Source: Circinella minor (Eukaryota; Mucoromycota; Mucoromycetes; Mucorales; Lichtheimiaceae). From it: a stretch of DNA of 64,000 nt. The stretch covers positions 248,001-312,000 of the forward strand of contig JAEPRB010000018.1 in assembly GCA_016758965.1 (NCBI GenBank). Reading direction: 5' to 3'. The notes under the pieces were generated by a model. The model was not told the origin of the DNA and did not search any database. It was given only the letters and a program-made list of their open reading frames with translations. A program made the position numbers and the translations under genes. Shown one piece after another: positions 1 through 12,077 of the stretch (position 1 is its first letter; the number at the start of each line of letters is the position of its first letter).

Positions 1-1755
1 TCAATAACAAATAACTTTTGGCTTGCACATTTTGGAATTGTTCCACCACCAAATGATCATGACGATAAATTATCAGAGTTTTTGATAAATGTGGGTCAAG
101 ATACACGACAAACACCTGTTAGTGTACTTTGGTCTATCATGGGTACACCTACGGTATTGGTGAATACTTTACAAGGTATTAAGGATGTCTTGATTGATGG
201 TCAAGCAAAACGTAAAGACAAGTCAAACCATGGCCCTCCTACCAATGTCCAACGGGGTGATTTTATTCGACTTATTCAGAATTTGGTATTTGGTGGCCCA
301 AGTATTAATAATACTGTTGGAGAAGTAAGTGATAACCCAAGAGGAGCATAAATCAATGAGATGGATGATATGGTATGTGTTAATAATTGACATGATATTT
401 GTACATGTTACTTTATAGGACTGGCGCTGGCGTCGTCATGTATTATTACCACCTTTTCAACCACGACAATTGGTACCCAATTTATTACCATACGTATCTA
501 ATCGAGCCAAGGAATTATTAGACCTTTTTTCTGAACATGCAGAAAATGGTACTCCTGTGGAATTAGATGAAGTCTTTATGAATTTAACAATGGATGTCAT
601 TAATTATTATCTTTATGGTCGTAGCGATTTAAATTATGATATGGTGGGTGGTCGTACAAATCTCAAGGTAAAGTATATAGGACGGGGAAGGGAAGAGTAA
701 ATAATTATATAGAAAAGAAAAATATGCAGGAGAGTAGATACATGTAGTAATATACATCAACTCACTGTTCCATTTTTGATCATATAATTCTATAGAACGT
801 CCATCATCATCTTGGAATGGGTTTCATGTCACCAGAGGCATGGTTACCTTTTGGTATCAACAAGACAAAATGGGCACAACGAAATTTTAGATCAGCACGA
901 GAATTACTCAAGGATTTTATAAATGATTCTCTCGATCGTGCAGTCAAAGCGGATGATTCTTCAACGACCAAGAAAACATATCCATCTGTTGCAGCTGCTG
1001 CCATGGCCAGTGGACGATATGATAATCCAGACAGGTTTGACTTGATCAATGACTTTTTATCATTAACATTTGCCGGATACGATACAACGGCCCATACTCT
1101 GGCATTTTGTTTTTCTGAATTGGCACGTCATCCTGAAATTCAAGACAAACTCGTTGAACAAGTACGTCAAGTACTTGGTCCTCCACCTGTTGATCCTGCT
1201 TCTATTACTGCTGAAAAATTAGCTCGAATGCCTTACGTAACAGCAGTTTATCGAGAAACCATGCGAAAGTATCCTGCTGTTGCTTTTATTCCTGTTCACG
1301 TGAATCATGATACCCCTGTGGATGGTACAATTGTTCCTGCCGGTGCAGAAATTTGGTGTAATTTACGTGGTCTTCAAATGAATCCATCTATATTTCCTAA
1401 TCCAGATACATTTGATCCATCTCGTTGGTTAAAACCTGAACAACAGCAAGGTAATGAAATGGATGATGGATTTGATAAAATGGTATCTGGTACTTCTTCG
1501 TCGCCGTCATCAAGTAATGATACATCCATTGTGGACGCGGATCATCAGTATAATTTCCCAGATCTTTCATTTACATTGGGCCAACATTCTTGTTTGGGTA
1601 AAAATTTGGCTATTTTGGAATTACGTACAGTGATTGCATGTACTATCAATCAATATTCATTGTCTCTTAAACCAGGCACAAAGATCAATACTAAAATCGT
1701 ATTGACTACTAAACCAAGAGATGGTGTATGGGTTCATTTTAAGAAACGTTCATAA
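1..1755 (+). CDS. Cytochrome P450 monooxygenase (5' end outside window)
   Basis: This is a haem-thiolate monooxygenase, presumably anchored in the ER and fed electrons by P450 reductase. Exons are 1-324, 419-667 and 796-1755. Introns have GTAAGT and GTAAAG donors and the frame is continuous, giving about 510 visible residues. The first exon is open to base 1, so the N-terminus and membrane anchor lie upstream. Visible hallmarks are the I-helix AGYDTT (about 1072-1095), the K-helix ExxR in YRETMR (about 1249-1266), and the haem loop FTLGQHSCLG with the cysteine codon at 1591. A Ser-rich insert (about 1485-1530) precedes the haem loop. The family is certain but the substrate is not. Similarity in style to mucoralean CYP509-like enzymes is a guess. 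The gene is convergent with THG1, 123 bp apart. Confidence 0.95.
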
Positions 1756-1878
1756 ATTATAATCACAAAAAATATAATAGTAATATAATAAATATATCCA
1801 TAACCATAATAAAATACTCTTTTTTTTTTAATCCATATTTACATCTGTGTAACATACATGCACATAAACATTATATTG

Positions 1879-3137
1879 TTATTTTGTTAATAATTCTGGA
1901 TGTTCATCCCAAAATTCTTGTCCAATAATATCTACGTAAAGCGGTGTTGGTACAAGTTTGATACGTTCAACAGGTTGACCAGTATTAGGGGAGATGGTTG
2001 TTACTTTGGTCTATCATAAAATATATAATAAAGACAAATCAACATACAAAGAATAATATTATATCCATATAATTTTTTTTTGTAAATATGTGTATATATA
2101 TATATATATATATAAAATTTTACCTTTTGACGAATAATTACAGATCCTTTTTTATAAATCTCTTCAATAGTATTATAATTAATATTATGGTTCGTAAACA
2201 AAATTTCATGTTTGTCTTTAGAAAATGTCCCCTATTAAATAGCATGTATATATATATGTATACAGTTTTGATCATTAATTATAGATGTAATTTTTTTTCG
2301 TCAAAAGAAAATGATCATTAATATAATAGTGTTTTTTTTACCCGTAATTCCTCTTCTGCAGCGGTTTCCGTCTTTCCAGAATGAACAATAGCCCAAAAGG
2401 TTGTATTATATAAATTATTAATATGACCTAGTTATATAAACAATAGTGTTTAGTTCATTAAAATAAGGAACAGTGTATGGTTAAAAGATAGTTGAGGATT
2501 TACTTACAATCTACTTGTCGCCAACTTAAATAATCACGCATATTTTGATCAGAAGGATAACAAACTACACGAGAATCAAAACAAGCTGGATACTTTAACT
2601 TGACAGTAGGAAAATATTCATGCCAACGCATGGCATAATTAGCAGCAAATAAACTTGCGATGGTTGATGCAATTTTACTTGCTCGTCTCGAATATAAATT
2701 ACATGACTTTGGAAATACAAAACTTTATATATATATATATAATACGTGTTGATTGTTAAGGTTTTCTCTCTTCTTTTTTTAATCCAAAATAAAATTATTT
2801 GTTTTATGATATGTACCTGTATTCATCACTTTGACCATAAGCGATAATAATATCTTTAATATCTTTCATAACTTCAACTGCACAACGATTCATGAGTTCG
2901 ATCGCAGGTCGATCGTTAGGCTTTGCAAAGTCATGTTCTTGTGAGAATCTAAACATTATTTTTTTTTTAAAACTTATTATCACCAGAAACTTTTGAAAAA
3001 TGTACCTCGAAATCAAAAAAGATTGAAAAAACTTACCGATGGAATCCACGACCGTCAATACGAACAACAAGCCATGTATTTGGTAATGCTTTATCTACAG
3101 TTTCAAACTCACGAACATATTGATATTTTGAATTCAT
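1879..3137 (-). CDS. THG1: tRNA(His) guanylyltransferase (Thg1)
   Basis: The enzyme adds the G-1 residue to the 5' end of tRNA-His by 3'-5' nucleotide addition, which histidyl-tRNA synthetase needs. Six exons: 3137-3037, 2948-2817, 2722-2508, 2427-2342, 2231-2124 and 2010-1879, giving 257 aa, close to the usual size. All junction phases agree. The start [12 protein letters not shown] and the metal-binding motif [10 protein letters not shown] (exon 1/2 junction) are visible. YGQSDEYSFVF spans the exon 2/3 junction. The CHINNLYNT and KKGSVI motifs follow, so the two catalytic aspartates of the family are present. Two X-box-like sites lie about 240-265 bp upstream. NOP10, on the same strand, lies about 0.55 kb upstream. 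Identification is essentially certain. Confidence 0.97.
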
Positions 3138-3691
3138 GGTCGTGCGATCTTTCACTTCCGGAGTTTCCGAATGTATGGTCCACAGAAGTGTTAAAAAAAA
3201 AGGAGGAAAAAGAAAAAAAAAAAAAAAAACGCACACAGCGAAAAGGGAAGCTGTCAAAAATTCAAAATTATTTACAAAGTCAAAAGTACTTTGCTATTCA
3301 TTAAAAAAGTATCCCCATTTGATTTCCTTCCTTTTCCAACCCCCCATCCCCAAAAATAACACTCTTAATTATGTTTCCATGGATATGATTATCATAGCAA
3401 CTAACAAAAAAAAAGATATAATGAAATATATATATATATATATATATTATCCCCGTAATAGACAGCATAGAAGCTGTCTTTTTTTTTCTTAACAAAAAAA
3501 AACAATGAATGCGTCAAATGATGTGCGGTGTATTTATATGTGTATACATGTTTGTTGGTCGTTTGTAATAGTAGTTGTTGTGTTGTATAAGGGTAGATAG
3601 ATGTTTACAGCCGATAAAAAAAGAGTAAGAGAAAAAAAAAAGAATTTGTTATGTATATAAATATGCAATAAGGAAAAAAAAAAGTTTTTTT
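3138..3691. other. Intergenic: THG1 promoter side / NOP10 3' side
   Basis: No gene was found here. The region holds A-runs, a TA tract near 3428-3447 and two adjacent X-box-like palindromic motifs (3373-3386 and 3388-3401, annotated separately). Apparent ORFs across it are low-complexity readings. Confidence 0.7.
3373..3401. promoter_or_regulatory. Two adjacent X-box-like sites upstream of THG1
   Basis: GTTTCCATGGATAT (3373-3386) and ATTATCATAGCAAC (3388-3401) resemble the RFX-type X-box GTTRCCATRGYAAC. The second differs at two positions from a perfect half-site pair. They lie about 240-265 bp upstream of the THG1 start. Binding is inferred from sequence only. Confidence 0.4.
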
Positions 3692-3887
3692 TTAATAAGG
3701 CTTTGCAGGAGTTTGAGTAAGCAAGACCTTGTATCTCTTCTTGATCGTAATACGTTGGCGAGAGAATTTATCGTCAGGTGAGAATCGTGCAGGGTGAGCA
3801 GACTTGGTAGGAGTACCGCTAGGATCGGTTTTCTATTTGAAATTTGTCAAAGTATGAATTAAAAAAAATCCTGATTTTCATTATGCA

Positions 3888-3925
<38 letters not shown>

Positions 3926-4034
3926 TGTAATGTGTCTACTTTCTATTATTTATAAGAAGTAAAAAAAAAATATAAATTACCTTGAGAGTGTAAATACGTT
4001 CACCCTTGGGACTCAAATAATACATAAGATACAT
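3692..4034 (-). CDS. NOP10: H/ACA snoRNP subunit Nop10
   Basis: This is the small zinc-free (eukaryotic-type) core protein of H/ACA snoRNPs. It bridges Cbf5/dyskerin and Nhp2 in rRNA pseudouridylation and in the nucleolus. Two exons, 4034-3981 and 3832-3692, give 64 aa, the family's normal length. Exon 1 encodes [18 protein letters not shown]. Exon 2 carries the signature [18 protein letters not shown] and then [11 protein letters not shown], followed by a short C-terminal extension. The intron (3833-3980) has a GTAATT donor and a TA-rich middle. The gene is too short and too split to stand out as an ORF. It is divergent from INTS9, with only about 250 bp between start codons, so the two probably share a promoter region. 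Confidence 0.97.
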
Positions 4035-4285
4035 GGTGATCAATTCTTTTTTTTCTTTTCAAGAAACTTTTTTTTGGTTATAGAAAAAAAAAATGCCTTT
4101 CAAAAAAAAAAAAAAATCAACCTCTTCCAAAGCGGGCAACAATAATCGTGACGCGCTTTTCTTTCTTGATCGCTTCAACTACCTAGCCAGCCGCATTTTC
4201 GTGGATTTTAGTAACAAACACGTCTCTAACTCTATCTCCCCCCCCCCTTCCCATCTTTTTTTTTTCTGCTCTCTTTACAATAAAA

Positions 4286-6751
4286 ATGAAAATCGAATGT
4301 TTAGATCGACCTGGTGCACGACCTACTACATTCCTTGTTGAATTTAAAGGAAATACAATATTATTCAATTGTCCATTAGAAATTAAAGCTCTTAGTAAAC
4401 TAGCAGATATTGATGATGTTTCACCATCAACACCACCATCCATGGGTAATATGGGTTTTAATCAACTCGACACAATATTATCACGAATAATTCATAATAC
4501 CAAAGATATTCAAGGAAACGATACAACATTACTGGATCGTTGTGATGACGGTTGTGTATTTCGTACAGTGGATTTCAGTCTAGTGGATTTAAACCAAATC
4601 GATGTTGTATTAGTTGCGAATAGTGAATTAATGCTTGGATTACCTTTTTTGACTGAATATTTGGGATATAAAGGCAAGATATTTGCTACTGAACCAACTA
4701 TTGAATTTGCAAGGTGTGGAAAAATTAATTATATTTGAAGCATAAGAAATTCTCTTTCCTTCTCTCTTTCTCTCTCTCATTTCTTTTCCTTTGATTTTCG
4801 TTTGATTATTTTTGAGTTTAGTAATGGCTGGTTTCTTTTTCTTTAATAATAATATATCTCTTCCTTCTCTTTTCTATATAATATATATACATTATATTTA
4901 TTTATTTTTTTTAAAAAAAAGGCAACGTATGGAAGAATTAGTTGCTTATCATGGTAGACAAGGTTCTTTTATTTCACCTGAATCAGCACTTCATTTCTCT
5001 CAAGTCGGTAATATGAATAGACGTGTAGATGAGCAATGGCGATCACTTTATACTCTTCGTGATATTCGACTTTGTATGCAAAAAATCAAACCTGTCAGAT
5101 TTAATGAACATTTGGTAAATAAAATTAAACTTGAGTGAAAAGAACATCGTTGTATATATAATAATCAAAAAAAAAAAAAGCTCATGCAATCATTCTATGG
5201 GTATATATATTATTTTGAATTATTATTAGTCACTTTATGAAACCATGACTCTTGTACCTTATAGTTCAGGTTATTCTTTGGGTTCTGCAAACTGGAGTTT
5301 AGAAGCAACAGATCGAAAAATAGTGCTTATGTCTACTTCAAGTATTGTCGCCAATCGACATCCTGCATTATTTGATATGACAATTATGGAAAAAGCAGAT
5401 GTGGTATTAGTAAGTGATGTACGAAGTGGAGAACAAAATGATACTGAAAGTATACGTAAAAAAATATTAAGTCATACAGGTAAAAAAAAAAAATCTTTAC
5501 TATTTGTTGTTCATGCTATGTAATTAATAAGCTCTATTTTATGCAAACTAATTGATTTTTTCTTTCTCTTAAAAACAACAACAACGATCATTAATAAGCT
5601 TTAACATTACAAAGTCAAAAAAATGTTTTATTTCCAATATCAATGATGGGAAATATTTTTGATCTTATTGGTGATTTAGCAAGACATTTAAAAAGTCTTC
5701 ATATGTCAATTCCATTTTATGTTGTTAGTCCTGTGGCACGACGGAGTCTTGAATATGCCAATATTCTCGGTGAATGGTAATTTATTTAAACTTTTTTTTT
5801 TGTCAAACGTAGTAATTTAAAACAAATAGGGTCACGTTTTTTTTTTAATTTCTTACACACACACACACAAACAACAATTATAGGATGACAGCAGGCCATC
5901 AAGATATTGTTAATATGGCAACGAAACCATTGGAACATGGCCAACTACAAGAGGAAAAAGAATTATTTGCTTATGATTCTTTACAAGATGCTATTGATAT
6001 CAAGGAACCAAGTATACTATTAACAGGTGATTATACTTGTTTAAAAAAGGGTTCTGTAATATCTGCGTTAGAACATTGGGGTAAAGATCAGCGAAATCTT
6101 TGTATTATTACAGGTAAATGAATAGAAAAAGAAATACTTAATTTGAAAAAAAAAACAAAGATTAAATAATGAAAATATATATATTACATACATAAGACCC
6201 AGAAACACTGTTATCACAAGATATTCCACATTCTAGAATGAAAATTATATCATTGATACTTAATACTCGAGTATCACTTTGGGATGTTGGATCCATTCTT
6301 GCTACAGCTTGTCGGGACACACCACCACCACATATAATCATACCTGACATGTTGGGATCTGATCGTTTTAAGGAGAAATGGGAAATGGAACACCCTGAAG
6401 CCACACAATTACATACAATGAATCCAGGAGAATCGATATCAATTGCTTTTAAGAATAAGATGGAAATGATTGTTATTTCGGAAGAGGTAAATTTTCTTTT
6501 ACTTAATATCATCGTTAAAAAATCTTTTTTTTTTTCATTATTGACATGAAATTCTTCTATTATTTTAGTTGGCAGCAAGACTTGTGCCCGAAGCAGCTCA
6601 AATTAATGGTGTGGTTTATGCAATTGCACCTATTACTGGGGCTCTTGCTATGTATAACAACAATTACGAATTACAACCAATAACAGAACCTTACGATGAA
6701 TATTTACTTAAACCAACAGAGATAGCTCCTTTTAATAATAATGATACCTAA
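4286..6751 (+). CDS. INTS9: Integrator complex subunit 9 (IntS9)
   Basis: This is the catalytically inactive metallo-beta-lactamase/beta-CASP partner of the IntS11 endonuclease, acting in snRNA 3' processing and Pol II termination. Seven exons: 4286-4713, 4922-5114, 5230-5479, 5599-5776, 5884-6113, 6197-6486 and 6569-6751, giving 583 aa. Family features include FATEPTIEFARQRMEELV across the first junction and PYSSGYSLGSANWSLE. They also include a beta-CASP segment reading VLFPISMMGNIFDLI, IPFYVVSPVARRSLEYA, the HWGK-like motif EHWGKDQRNLCIITG and NTRVSLWDVGSIL. The site where active nucleases carry HxHxDH reads VLVANSELMLGLPF, so zinc ligands are absent as expected for IntS9. CPSF2/Cft2 was considered, but the motif order fits IntS9 better. 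Confidence 0.94.
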
Positions 6752-7456
6752 TTAAAAAAAAAAGATTTCAGACAAAATGCAACATAGTATAAGTTTTAAT
6801 ATTGGACTATTATACAATGATAAGAAGGAGGAAAAAGATCTAATGAATGGATGAACTTATGAAGTGAAAGATTATTTTACTTCTCCTCTAGGCACGTGTA
6901 AAAAAAAAGTATAAAAAAAAAAATAACTTATAGAAAAAGAAATGTGGACAGTGCGCACATAACAATAAATGAATTGAATGAAAATTAGGAATGATTATAA
7001 GAAAATAAATAAAAATGTCATTATAATAAAAAGATCCCTTGATTAAAGTATTTTATACAAGTTACAAGATCAAACAAGTAGGTTTTTTTTTTTGGATACA
7101 TTGAATCTCCCCCCCCTCCCTCTTTATATACTTACTCCCCGAACGAAAAACAAAAGAAACAACATCACACCATATGCTATTGTACCAAATATGGCAAATT
7201 CATTGGGGTTTTTATTTCCATGACAAAAAAGTAATCATCTTTTTTCATTACCTTGGTTACTATTAAACAATTTCTTTCTTTTTCTTTCACTCCTTAAACT
7301 TTTTTATTATCATTCTTTTCAATTTACTATAATATTTTTCATACACTCTGTTTTTTTTTTTCTTTCTTTTTCACTCTTAATTTTTATAATACTTTTTTTT
7401 TATTTTGCCCTTTCCCTTCATTTGAAAACCCCGTTACAATAATAAGACATGTTACA
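6752..7456. other. Intergenic: INTS9 3' side to coiled-coil gene promoter
   Basis: No gene was recognised. The last 300 bp are pyrimidine-rich (T-runs with CTTTC stretches at about 7260-7400), a pattern seen upstream of many starts in this window. Confidence 0.6.
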
Positions 7457-7464
7457 ATGAGTCA

Positions 7465-7501
<37 letters not shown>

Positions 7502-10500
7502 CAATGAATGATAAATTTTTATTTCATTCATTTTTTAGAATTGACTTTTTTTTTTTTTTATTATTAAAAAATAGTCAAAAGCAACTCGACCTGCCATAAA
7601 TTATAAACTCAAAGATAATCCATTTTTTGCTGCAGAACAAAAAGACACGAAACCTCCTTTGGCAAAAATTAATAAGAGTATTGTAACACAAACCACGTCA
7701 AAATTCTCTAAAACTCCAACAACTTCCACATCAACTTCCACAACAACAACAACAAAAGATGCTTTATCTAAAACATCAGCTTTAGCGTCTCGTAAACATG
7801 TTCGTGCTTCTGTACAAAAGATGGCTAATTCAAGTACAGTTTCTGCAAATCCTTGGAAAGCAAAAATGTTAAAATCAAATGTTAGTTCGAAAAAACAAGA
7901 TGATAGTATTAGTAAAACTTCAAGTCCAGCGGCGACTGAAAAATCATCACTATCCTCATCCATCAATACCACATCCATAGCAACGATACCAACAACAGCA
8001 CCCAAGAACGCAATTCCACGAACACGTTCTTCCTCTTCCTCTTCTTCATCAACGCCAATAATAAGTAGTGACAGTACGGCTACTACTACTACTACTACTA
8101 CTACCAAACCTTTACAACAGACATCAGATTTCACAAATACTAAAGAAACAAATTTAACCGCAAAGTCAAATAGTACTGGGACGGATATTATCAATAACAA
8201 TAATAATGTATCATTACCTACTACTACAATTAAAGAAAGAACAACTATCTTAGAAAAGAAAAATACCTTATCGACAGACTCTCATTCTTCAATCAAAAAA
8301 AGTCATCATACTTCTAGCGAAACAACTACTACTCCATCATCTTCATCCAGGAACTTGTCTGAGCCAATGACGAAACCTCCGTCGATAAACGATAAACTTG
8401 TACATCCGTTAGATAACTCGACGCACGAATTGAAACCTTCATATGATCAACCAAGTACAGAAAAAATAAATGTTGGACGGCTCTCAGGCAAGAGCGTCAG
8501 CACTGATATCAGTTATAACAGTGTTAGTGATTTTGATGGTAATAACTCCATCATCAACGAAGTAAACGAACTTATGGATAGTATTTTGGGCGACCAAAGT
8601 TCCTCTCCCATTCCAACAACAGTTAATTCCAATACCAGTAGCATTCAAAAGCCATCTTCACCTCTACCAAGTTTACCGACAAAAGAGGAAACATTCGTGG
8701 AAACAAAAGAGCGTAATGTACAACAAAAAGATACTGTAATGCCAGTTACTACTACTTCGACAACAGCAACAATGCCAAGGGAAAAAGAGATGAATAACAA
8801 TCAACTACAAGTGGATGGAACCAAAGGGTCATTAGAAAATGCATTGAAAGACTTACGACCTACAAGTGGAAATAGTCAGACCAATGCCTCTAGTATCCAC
8901 AGTTTCACCGATGATGGCAGCGCTAGTAGTAGTAGTAGTAGTGATTATGGTAACGATGACGATGATATTGCAGAAGAAACTACAGCGACAACATTTAGTA
9001 CGAATACATCATCCAATACACTTGTTTCTTCTACAAAATCTGAAACGATCACAACATCAACTACTGCTACTACTACTACTACTACAGCATTTGGAATTAC
9101 CTTACCTTGGACCGAATATGCACATGGACATGATTCTTTACCTTTTTCTATTGATAGGAGTGACGATCAAAAGACAATAATGGTAGATCCAAATGAGATT
9201 GATCGTCAATTAACTATATCTCATGCTGCCCTTACTGCAATGGAGTTTCCGACGTTAACAGGTATTATGGATGCGGAAAAATGGCAAAAGGTAAATTGAT
9301 CTATTTAGAAAAAGTGGGTACTTTATAGATGTAAGAAGATATAAAAATATATCAAACATACCTAACATCTTGATTTACAATAGAAATATTCACGAGCCAA
9401 ATCCAATGTAGACAGTATTCGCGATCGAGTACTGCTGGAAACAAACATACAACAAACCTACAGTTCTATGCTTAAACTTGTAGTGGATAATCAAAACCGA
9501 CCTCTTATTATGGATATACAAATGCATGCAAACAATATTCATCAGCTGACTGAAGAACTTTATTACACGTTTTCTCATGTATGTGAATCTCAAGAAAGAT
9601 ATTTACATCATCTGGCGGGAACTTTAGCAATTACATTTCAAAACAATGACCGATCGTCTTCTTCAGTTACGACCCATGTACCATTACCAGTATCAAAAAT
9701 TACTACCAATAACGTATTATCCAATAATGGTAAAAAAAGACGTGAAGAATATCCTGCAGATGTTGTTTTACGGCTTGAAAAACTTGCCAAAAAATGTTCA
9801 TTCTCTCTTTCAAAAACAACCCAACATCATCCTCATCACGATGTTTTCAAACGTAAAACAAAAAACAGTGTTACGAGTCGTCATCACGTCGAAAGTGTAA
9901 GTGATGATGGTAATCTTTCGGACGATTCCATGTTTCATGCATCTGTGCGTACCAGTATGACCAGTTTTGACGATCATCAACAAGCTCATGCACTTTTGGA
10001 TGTCATTGAAAAACAGTTATTCCTCGATGGTGGTACGCATCATGTTACACGAGATAAAAATGATTACAACAACACTAGTAGTGCGTTAGAGAAAGAGTTG
10101 ATCCAGTTACGAGAGCGTGAAGAAGAAATGCAGCATCGATTTAATACCCAATTAGCAGAATTCTCAAGACAAAGGCAGGAATGGGAATACCAGTTGACAC
10201 AAGCAAAACAACAACAACAAAACAACCTATCATCATCAACAAAACAATTAGAAGAGCAATTGGCACGAGAAATTGAAGCACGAGAGTCATTGGAAGAATC
10301 TCAAAGGCAGTCAAAATTTCGTCAAGCAGAATTACAGAAACAACTAGATGAACATCAAGGTGATATGTTACAAGTACAAGATGAACTGAACAGAGTGCTA
10401 CATCAAGCCCAACAACGTGAATCAAGGTCGCAAGACGAACAAGCTACATTAAATCGTCGTATCCAAGAACTTGAACTTGAACTTATGATGGTATCTGCTT

Positions 10501-11435
10501 CATCAGCGTCACAAGAGAAATCATCTATGGAAGCTTTTAATAACAAGATATCTGAACTTAATCAAGCATTATTGCAGGCCAATAAACGTGAACAAGAATT
10601 AACTCAAAAGATTCAGAAAATGGAACAAGAAACAACAATATACCGTAATGAACAATCTTCTTCTTCTTCAGCACGATTACAACAAAAAGAAGAAGACGAT
10701 TTAAAATATAATACCTTGATGCGAGAAAAAGAGGTTATTCAAGCCGAATTAGAAGTTTCAAAAGAGCGTGAAATTTCAGCAAAAGATCGTTTGGATACAT
10801 TGCATGCACAAGTCAATCAAGCATTGACCAAGACATCCACATCATCATTGGAAGGTATGGTGACTATAATTTTACAACAATCACCATCCACAGCAAGTAC
10901 CCACAATGATGATGATGATAATACCAAACAGCAAGAAGAATTGGAACAACTTCATACAGCATTTAAAACAGCACAAGAAGAATATACCCGACGAGAAGCT
11001 GCATTGATGCTTCAATCCGCTGATGTGGAAGCAGAACTTGGTGCTATCTTTAAAGAATACGACAAATTAACGCGTAATATTGCTGATTTTAATCATGAAC
11101 GTAAGAAGTATGAACAACAAGTTCAAACTTTGACACGAGAAAAACATTTATTGGATAAAAATTTGGCAGATTACAAGGTGAAAGATGGTATTGGTAAAGA
11201 TGGTTCTACAATGACATTACGTAAAGAATTCAGACAACTAATGGCCAAAGTGAAAGCTGAACATGAACAAGAAATTGAAAAGGAGGCAGAGAAACGACGA
11301 CAAGTGGAAATTGAACTTCGTAATATGAAGCATGAATTAGAATTGAAACGATGGGATACTGTGAACACAAGTGTTCAAACGAATTTTGTTGCTTATCCTA
11401 TTACACCTACTGCTACCACTACTACTACTACTTAA
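7457..11435 (+). CDS. Large Ser/Thr-rich coiled-coil protein (Uds1-like region, tentative)
   Basis: Three exons: a 9-nt first exon 7457-7465 (Met-Ser-Gln), then 7575-9290 and 9384-11435, giving 1258 aa. The first intron holds a 33-A run (7468-7500). Residues 4-30 (SKATRPAINYKLKDNPFFAA) look like a conserved N-terminal motif. About 450 residues of Ser/Thr/Asn-rich disordered sequence follow, with Thr, Ser and Asp repeats. A folded-looking segment (about 510-640) contains WTEYAHGHDSLPF, MEFPTLTGIMDAEKWQKKYS and LLETNIQQTYSSMLKLV. It resembles fungal 'up-regulated during septation' (Uds1-type) regions, but I am not sure. Roughly residues 790-1240 are heptad-rich coiled coil (Glu/Gln/Lys/Leu). 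A structural or scaffold role at septa or the cytoskeleton is inference. The model is well supported. Confidence 0.85.
7468..7500 (+). repeat. Poly(A) run of 33 in intron 1
   Basis: Uninterrupted A homopolymer immediately after the GT donor of the first intron of the coiled-coil gene. Its length is likely variable between isolates and prone to sequencing error. Confidence 0.9.
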
Positions 11436-12077
11436 CATTTTACTACCTTTATCATGTAATATTTTTTTATTCATTTATTTTTTAATATATAGATTTTTAT
11501 TCATTTATTCTTTATAATTATTATCATTACCATTCTCATCCACAACTATTTTCGGTTCTCCCTTTTTTTCCATTCCACGCACATAATTTTTTTTTATTAT
11601 TATCATATCTCCTTTTTTTTTTTCCCTTCCCCTTATTCATCCAATTTTTTTTTCAGCATATATATTGTGTACATTAGTAAATAGTAATTCGTCTTATTTG
11701 TAGTTTTTGCAAAAAAAAAAAAAAAAAAAAAAAAATTACGTTTAAATTACATTGTATATTGCTTATTACGTAGTAGTATCAAAACTAATATTACATAAAG
11801 TGAAATAACTGATGGATATAATTATGTAATAGTAAAGCTAATAGTACGTTTTTTAAAAAAAAGCTCATATTGTTGGCCAATTTCCCATATTTTAAATAAA
11901 ATTAAGGGCAACTTTCGATATGATAGAATATTATCTGGTTTTAGTGTAGATAAAAGATAATAATTATTATTATTTATTACAGAAACATGTTTACTAATAA
12001 GAAAAAAAAAAAGGGGGGGGGGGAAGGAAAGGAAAAGAAAATAACAGTAGTTATTAATTGAATTATACATGGAAAGC
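11436..12077. other. Intergenic between convergent genes
   Basis: This is the shared 3' flank of the coiled-coil gene and alkaline phosphatase. It holds T-runs, a 25-A run near 11711-11735 and a poly-A/G9 stretch near 12001-12021. No gene was recognised. Confidence 0.6.

Noticed and set aside
4286..6751. Assignment as CPSF2/Cft2
   Set aside because: The order and wording of motifs (FATEPTIEFAR, SSGYSLGSANW, NTRVSLWDVGSIL) fit IntS9.
7601..8200. Long minus-strand ORF (199 codons) opposite the coiled-coil gene
   Set aside because: It is the mirror of Thr/Ser-rich repeats in exon 2 of the plus-strand gene (poly-Val and poly-Glu translations) and has no independent features.
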